Source: Fomitopsis serialis (taxonomy: Eukaryota > Basidiomycota > Agaricomycetes > Polyporales > Fomitopsidaceae). From it: a stretch of DNA of 64,000 nucleotides. Within the stretch, counting starts at the first letter, position 1. The number at the start of each line of letters is the position of its first letter. The notes beneath the pieces were generated by a model. The model searched no databases. It was not told where the DNA came from and was given only the letters and a program-made list of their open reading frames with translations. A program made the position numbers and the translations under genes. The stretch covers positions 18,080 to 82,079 of the forward strand of contig NW_025955133.1 in the NCBI RefSeq assembly GCF_022376445.1, read 5' to 3'. This document shows positions 57,823-64,000 of the stretch, piece after piece.

Positions 57823-58838
57823 ATTGTAGTGTTGGGACAGCGATGAGACGAAGGTACGGCAGCGTTTATGTCACATGTAGCACTAAGCACTTACGCCGGT
57901 ACCGTTATTAAGGTACTCTGCGGGCAACTACCTCTGGCCAGCTGTCGGTATTACATTGTCTTGCACACGCGTAACATGGCAAATCGGACCCCTTTTGCCA
58001 GTTTTGGAGTGCGTGCCCTGTATGTCGAAGGAAGAAGAACACCGTTCCTCTTACTGACAACGCTGAGCGCTGAACGTTGAACTTGAACTGGTAATGCAGA
58101 CAAGTTTGCACACTGTCCTACACCCGCAACACGAGAACATAGCCAAATTCAGCCCGCTAGACTCAATTTCATACATCTTGAGCACGCCCTTGGGTATTGC
58201 AAGACCGTATGGAGGGCGAGGTCATGCTGTCTGTACGCTTGCAAATGAGCCACTGGTTTAGCCCGCTGAAACCCATCTTACGATATTCCTGAAGTGCAGA
58301 GCAGGTAAGTAGCTCTTCTGAGTGCGTCTGGAAGCATGATAGTAAGGCGGGATGCAGCGACATCATGCAAGATTTTCTGTGCGTAGCAATGGTACGCGCA
58401 ACAGAGATTCGGACGTTTGCATTACTTGTTCAGCGTCTGTACTGAGCAGATCCTCCTCCTTGCGTCGGGAATTGACATATTTGGAAAGACTGCGCCCTCA
58501 CGTGCCCTCATACCGGCTCTTTCCTACCGCTCCCCAAGCTCGGGCCTTCCCACATTAACTCTTGCTCCCTCCCAATCACTACCGTCTGAACCTCTATATA
58601 ACCAACATTAACAACCACTTTATAGCTAATTCTTGACCTACCTGCTCCATATTCACTGTCCGTTGAGTCGAGCTGGGGCGGGCGAGAGCGGTGCCATTCC
58701 TCGCGACTTCGATCTGACTCAGTACGTCTGCATCAATCATCTTGGTCAACGAGTCGCAGAAAACACTCACTGGGACGGTCACCACGGACTGGTCTGGTAC
58801 GGCCTACAAGCTCGTGAACATTTCCCTCTGGTCCGCAC
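57823..58838. other. Intergenic, no gene seen
   Basis: About 1 kb between the F-box relic and the NFX1-type gene, presumably with the latter's promoter. Plus-strand frames from 58633 may be part of its untranslated leader. Confidence 0.45.
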
Positions 58839-61800
58839 ATGTCCGCCGCTGTGTCGTCGCCTGCCCTACTACTGGCCCCTGCCTCGCCGTCCCGGAATCG
58901 GAAGCCCAGAGGACAACCTCGAGGAGAAGCATCCGGTAGTGCGGCTGATGCAGGCCCATCCATCGGGAGCGTCCTAGGAGACAGAGGCGGCCCGCTGGAG
59001 AGAACGGAGATGGAGCGGCGCAGCAAGCTGGGTCTGTCCGTGGTGAGGGCATAAACGTTCACACTGGCGGTGCAGACAGTCCTGCACACTCTAAGCCCGG
59101 AGGTCGTCCGCCACGACGTCGTCATCGACCTAACAAAGACGGGCACAACGGGCAGCCTGGAACACCGCGCGTAGCGGAAACCGCTCCCCCTCGTCTGGCA
59201 TCATCTCCGACAAGCCATCAGGGGCCTCTTCAGGGAAGAAGCCGAATCATCGCGGGGCCAAATTCAAGGGCTCCCTCTCCGAGGCTACGTCTAGCAGTGC
59301 AGTCAAGTCTGCTTCAGATGCCAAACCTTCCGAGAAGTATCGTCTCGCCGTTCCGCAAGGCGACGACCTGACGTCGAGGATGATCTACGAACTCTCTACT
59401 CCGCCCTTCCCCGACTGTCTCATTGCTTCGCTCCCATCCACCCTGCACAGCCGACATGGTCGTGCTCGCCGTCCAATCCCATTTCGACAGTTCCAGACGA
59501 TGACGCGAACGCCTCCGAGACCCGACGCGCAGGGGAGACCACGCAGTGTTGCTGGACGACGTTCCATCTGAAGTGCATCCGGTCCTGGGCGGCAAAGAGC
59601 GTCAAAGACGTCGTCGAGGCGTGGCGGGCTCGAGGAGAGGAGCGGGAGGGTAACTGGCGATGCCCAGGCTGCCAGTCCAAGAGGGTGCCGGTGCCGAGCA
59701 GTTATTGGTGCGTGCAGACATGCTTGTATGCGAGCATATATGCTTATACGCTTATGCAGGTGCTTCTGCGGATCGATGCCAGAGCCCAAGCCGTCACGTC
59801 TGGCGACTCCGCATTCGTGCTCGAACCCATGCTCACGACCCCGCGTTTGCGGCCACGCCTGCCCCCTCTTCTGTCATCCTGGCCCTTGCCCGCCTTGCCA
59901 GGTCACGACATCGCTCCCATGCCACTGCGAGAAGGAGACAATGTTGTTCCGGTGCTCCAGTCTGGCACCGAGTAGGGCGTCGAACAGGGCGTCTGCTGAG
60001 CTGTCGTGCGGAAAACGGTGTGGACGCAAGCTGAAGTGCGGTAACCATGAATGCGAGGACGTCTGTCACCCCGGGCCATGCGAAGCGTGCAAGGTGCGCG
60101 ACCTGGTCCGATGCTACTGCGGACGCGAGAGAAGGAGGTCCCTTGTGGTGACGGCGAGGAAAAGCAGTGTGTCCTCGCTGCAGGAGAGCAAGAGACGAGA
60201 TGGGTCGGTCGATACCAATGCAGCCATCCCTGCGACCGACCGTTTGACTGCGGTATCCACCGCTGCTCTAACCATGTCACCCGCCCTCGCCGACTCCTGC
60301 ACCATGCCCCCGCTCTCCTGCTGTCGTTACGCAATGCCCGTGCGGCAAGCACTCGCTCGATCCGTCCTCAGCGATCCACTTCCCGCCTAGAACGAGGCTG
60401 CCCCGCACGGCGTGCACGGACCTGATACCGACCTGCGAGTCGATATGCATGAAGCCGCTCGAAGGGTGTGAGCATGCATGCGCGGTGCGATGTCACACTG
60501 GGCCTTGTCCGCCGTGTAAGATCATGCGCGTCCGGCCTTGTCGCTGTGGCTCGACCACACGAGACATCCCCTGCTTTGAAGCTCGTTCATCCGAAATGGC
60601 GGGACAGAAATCCTCTGCAGCAAGCCATGTGGCGCTCTGCGTGCCTGTGGACGGCATCAGTGCAACCGCTTATGTTGTCCGTTGGCGAGTGTGGCAGGCG
60701 CGGCGAAGGGAAAGGGGAAAGCGAAGAAACACGGGGACATGCAGATTCTTGACGAGGCTGGCTGGCACGAATGCGATCTTCCCTGCGGAAAGTTACTCGC
60801 GTGTGGGAATCACCATTGCGAGCTACGAGACCATCGTGGCGCGTGTCTCCTGTCTGCGGAGCTCGTTTGAAGAGATGATTGCAATTGTGGTCGTACGGTC
60901 CTCGAGCCTCCCATCCCGTGCGGGACACGGATTAACTGTTACTATCCGTGCGCCCGCCCGCCGCTGCCCTGCGGACACCCGAAGGCCCAGCACGCATGCC
61001 ACGAAGACCCGACGCCGTGTCCACCATGTCCGTTCCTCGCTAGTAAGCTTTGTGCCTGCGGCAAGAAGACAGTAGACAACGTCCGATGCTCGCAGGAGAA
61101 GGTGTCGTGCGGTACGCCCTGCGGAAAGTTGTTGTCGTGCGGGTTCCACCACTGCGAGCGGCTCTGCCACGGCGACGAGTGCGGACCGTGCAATTCGACG
61201 TGTGGGAAGCCTAGGAAACTCTGTTTGCCTGCGTTGCATCCGTGTACCCATCCATGCCACGCACCCGCCGCCTGCGACGAGAGCGATCCCTGTCGCTCTA
61301 TTGTTCACATCTCTTGTCCATGTGGCCGTATTCGCCAGCCCGTCGCCTGTGGAAGGAGCACGAGCAATCCGGGCGGGCGGAGGGCTCGCAGTTGCTCAAG
61401 TGCTCCCCCGAGTGTCTTGTAGCGAAGCGTAATGCACGGTTAGCCGAGGCATTAGGGATCAATCCCGACAAGACGGGTCCCGCGAAGGAAGTCGTATACG
61501 GTGACGAGCTGCTCGCCATCGCGCGGCGCGAGCCCAAGTTCTGCCAGATGGTTGAGAGGAGCTTTGCGGAATTCCTCAGCTCGGAGAAGAAGAGTCAGGT
61601 GTTGGCTCACATGCCGGAGCCGAGGCGAAAGTTCGTGCAGGCGCTCGCGGGCATGTACCGTATGGACAGTCAGGTCGTCGACCAGGAACCGAACCGTAGC
61701 GTGCAGATTATTCGGAGGATCGATTCTCGTATCCCGACGCCTCTACTGTCGGGTGCGGTTGCTGCTCCAACCTCGGCTACCACGCCTGCGCACAACCTAG

Positions 61801-62135
61801 GCAAGCTTGCCGATCTACGCAACCCCGGTTCGGGCCTGCAGCCTCTAAATAGACCAAAGGCCGTTCCTACTCCTGCATCAACGCCGGCCCCGGCCTGGAC
61901 GGCAGGTGCAGGCAGCGCTTCTGCGGGAGGGTGGAGAGCAGTTGTCGCGGGTCAAAGTTCGCAGCAGCGCCGACCTGCGACTGCGTGGGGTTCACCCACG
62001 AGCAGTACGTCGCGGCCGCCTTCGCGCCCGTCGATGCCTGCGACACCACCGAGAGCGTCGCCGACGCCCTCCGTCCCCGCAACGGTCACTCAGCCTACGG
62101 CGGATGTCCCTGATGATTGGGAAGACGACGCTTGA
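58839..62135 (+). CDS. NFX1-type zinc-finger protein (FAP1/shuttle craft family), multiple frame breaks
   Basis: NFX1 proteins carry a RING finger, rows of NFX1 zinc fingers and an R3H region; yeast Fap1 binds FKBP12. Landmarks in order: RING pieces around TTFHLKCIRSWAAKS and GNWRCPGCQ, an intron at 59708-59759, then repeated cysteine-histidine units (CGHACPLFCHPGPCPPC, CGNHECEDVCHPGPCEAC, CGIHRCS, CEHACAVRCHTGPCPPC, CGFHHCERLCHG, HPCTHPCHAPAAC), an R3H-like region (FLSSEKKSQVLAHMPEPRRK) and a Pro/Ser-rich tail ending WEDDA. One- or two-base breaks fall near 59050, 59425, 60133, 60275, 60600, 60825, 60875 and 61375. Each is between perfectly spaced cysteines, so introns do not explain them. 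Confidence 0.8.
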
Positions 62136-62645
62136 GCAATCTTGGACTGCACGTGCGTCTTTCGTAGAAATAGAATCGCATGGACTGTAAGAGTAGAAGA
62201 ACTGACCCGTGAATTGTCAAATGAAACCGAAGTACCATCAGAGCGGAAAAGGAGATGTGTTCGCTGGAGGGTTTCCGTTGTGTGCGACATCAGGTCCTCT
62301 TTCGCTGGAGTGACACTGACACTGACAGTACTACACAGGTGTCATGCGCTTTAACTGAACGCCAACCGGTGTAAGTTAACGTGGGTCTTTCTCAATCGAG
62401 CAGCGAAGTGGTCACTGTTTACGACGACAGCAAAAGTCCGCCTGTCGTAACGTATCGACACGAAAGGCGATATGTAAAGTGGTGCCAAATCGTACTTCTA
62501 ATGTCCTTAGTTTATGAGTACTAATCATCGACCGTGTTGTCTCTCTCCTGCCACGTACTTACCCAGAGACTCGGACTCAGAGGGCAATGTCCACCATGTG
62601 GCCAACAACTCACTTCGCCAGTTCTGGGTCGCCTGGCTCGTCCAT
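62136..62645. other. Intergenic between convergent genes
   Basis: 510 bp; no feature seen. Confidence 0.5.
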
Positions 62646-64000
62646 CTACGGAGCGTCTGCGACGCCTGGTCCTACCCCGGCAATTGGTACACCGTTATCC
62701 AACACTATTCGCTCTCCGCGAACGGTGTATACGAGCTTTGCTGTTACGCGCCGCAACTGTCCCAGGTACGTCTCTAGACGCGGCGGCGCCTCTGGAAACA
62801 CCAGGGTGAGACGACGCAAGCATTTCCCTGAGGCAGCATCTCGGCGATTGCATAACGAGGTAGTGATGGATTGTATAAGGACCTCCGACTCCACTGGATC
62901 CTCTTTCGTCGATGTGTTCGCGAATTTGATCAGCTTCAGCTTCGGCCACGGCAGCGGGGAAGGCTGCACTGGTAGATCGGGGCCCAAGTCGCGTAGGAAG
63001 TCGGCGAAAAAGCTGATGGATGGACCGCCAGCGTAGAGGTATTCAAGTCGAGGGAATGCGGTGTATAAGCTCTTCCAGCTCTCGGTCGCTGAGCCCCCAC
63101 CGTAGTCATCATGAGCCTCCACATGGATGTGCAGCGTTTTCAGCGACGTGGACAACGCTGTGCACAGCTCGAGCATGATTTGTTTCTGAATAGATTTTGG
63201 GTTGAACTGGCTTCCCACTAGGTTACACGATGCGGTGATCGAATAGGTGTCAGCCGAAGGCACTTTCGACGTCGATGCCCCTAGGTCTAGGCACTTATGG
63301 CTGAGTACAATTTGCATACTCCGGATGTCAGAGAAAACGGACGAGGATGTCTTGTCCTCGGGAAACATGTGCGCGAACACTGTTTCCCCTGAACCGCCAG
63401 GCTCGTCGTCGATGTCTCCTGCGTTCATGTATGTGGAAACGTTGATCCTAGCAGTGCGAGGAAGGGCGAAGTATGCGAGGAGACTTAACATGCCCCTAGG
63501 TTCGCAAAAGTCTTTGAGTGTGAGGGTTCGGAGGTGCCGCATTTCCACGATATGATGGCTAGCACCATCATCTATAGCAGTTGATTCTGCTTCGAGGGAG
63601 GCCAGTTTGAGATACTCCAGAGCTGGACAGCTCCTGAGTAAGTCGAATAGTTCATCCCACGTATCGTGTAACAGGGCTTGCAACTTGAGCGACGTCAAGG
63701 AATGACCGTTGACTATCCTTGCTACGGGTCCGATGTCGCGGAGCGTCAGGAAGTTCAGCTTTGGGAAATGATCGCAGTGTATGGTGACAATGTTATGTGA
63801 CGGCGGAGTCGCATGGTTTTGCGGCAGGGGGGAGCGGTCATCGATGATCAGCGAAGACAACAGTTCCATGCGATGTTCGATATAGGTCTGAGAGCTGGTC
63901 GTAGACATGCGTGTGACTCGGTTGAGATGCGGAGAGAGCACCTCAAGGAAGGCTGCCCCAAAACAGCGCTGGTCGGGAACCGCGTGGAAAGCGACAGGGT
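62646..64000 (-). CDS. F-box-type leucine-rich protein, C-terminal part (runs off right edge)
   Basis: An open minus-strand frame of about 451 codons that enters from beyond the window. The N-terminal F-box would lie outside, but the rest matches the decayed plus-strand F-box gene at 56185 in order: LSPHLNRVT, TYIEHRMELLSSLIIDD, HFPKLNFLTLRDIGPVARIV, LLRSCPALEYLKLASLEAES, FPRLEYLYAGGPSISFF and WPKLKLIKFANTS. It shows leucine-rich, irregular repeats typical of basidiomycete F-box proteins. There is no internal stop or frameshift, in contrast to its partner. Confidence 0.75.
   Translation of the reverse strand, partial: PVAFHAVPDQRCFGAAFLEVLSPHLNRVTRMSTTSSQTYIEHRMELLSSLIIDDRSPLPQNHATPPSHNIVTIHCDHFPKLNFLTLRDIGPVARIVNGHSLTSLKLQALLHDTWDELFDLLRSCPALEYLKLASLEAESTAIDDGASHHIVEMRHLRTLTLKDFCEPRGMLSLLAYFALPRTARINVSTYMNAGDIDDEPGGSGETVFAHMFPEDKTSSSVFSDIRSMQIVLSHKCLDLGASTSKVPSADTYSITASCNLVGSQFNPKSIQKQIMLELCTALSTSLKTLHIHVEAHDDYGGGSATESWKSLYTAFPRLEYLYAGGPSISFFADFLRDLGPDLPVQPSPLPWPKLKLIKFANTSTKEDPVESEVLIQSITTSLCNRRDAASGKCLRRLTLVFPEAPPRLETYLGQLRRVTAKLVYTVRGERIVLDNGVPIAGVGPGVADAP

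Overview
The window looks like nuclear DNA from a basidiomycete fungus, most likely an agaricomycete. Introns are short (about 45-90 nt) with GT..AG ends. The gene families fit this: a MOB4/phocein protein, a glomulin/Ybp2-like protein, an orphan seven-helix membrane protein, a peroxisomal ABC half-transporter, an NFX1-type zinc-finger protein and F-box proteins. Naming a genus would be a guess.

Layout. 0.5-8.6 kb is gene-dense: MOB4-like (-), glomulin/Ybp2-like (+), a seven-helix membrane protein (+) and two tandem paralogues of an unrecognised small protein (-). 8.7-13.5 kb has no believable gene and is a GC-rich block of tandem repeats with 16-, 24-, ~17-, 9- and 84-bp units, several sharing a CCGTCTTG core. 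About 13.5-27.6 kb is one nested transposon complex on the minus strand. A non-LTR retrotransposon (ORF1, then an endonuclease/reverse-transcriptase ORF2) is cut inside ORF2 by a Ty1/copia element (17235-22907) with two nearly identical LTRs and a GGCTG target duplication. Removing the copia element and one target copy restores an open ORF2 across the junction.

28.7-35.2 kb holds an unrecognised acidic-tailed gene (-), a ~1,020-residue protein with five repeats of a C-x4-C-x12-C-x2-[C/H] module (-), and an NFKBIL1-like gene interrupted by one in-frame TGA (+). 35.5-49.4 kb is a sparse accessory region whose only convincing genes are five divergent paralogues of one zinc-finger family with tandem CxWxxC-type fingers. 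It also carries a TA-flanked MITE and a perfect palindrome.

50.9-64 kb returns to conserved genes: a quinone oxidoreductase (-), a peroxisomal ABCD half-transporter (-), a decayed F-box gene (+), an NFX1-type gene (+), and an intact F-box paralogue running off the right edge (-). Several conserved genes here carry one- or two-nucleotide frameshifts at otherwise well-aligned points. This is either real decay or uncorrected assembly indels.

All exon joins were made by eye from splice motifs and reading-frame continuity. No search or alignment program was run.
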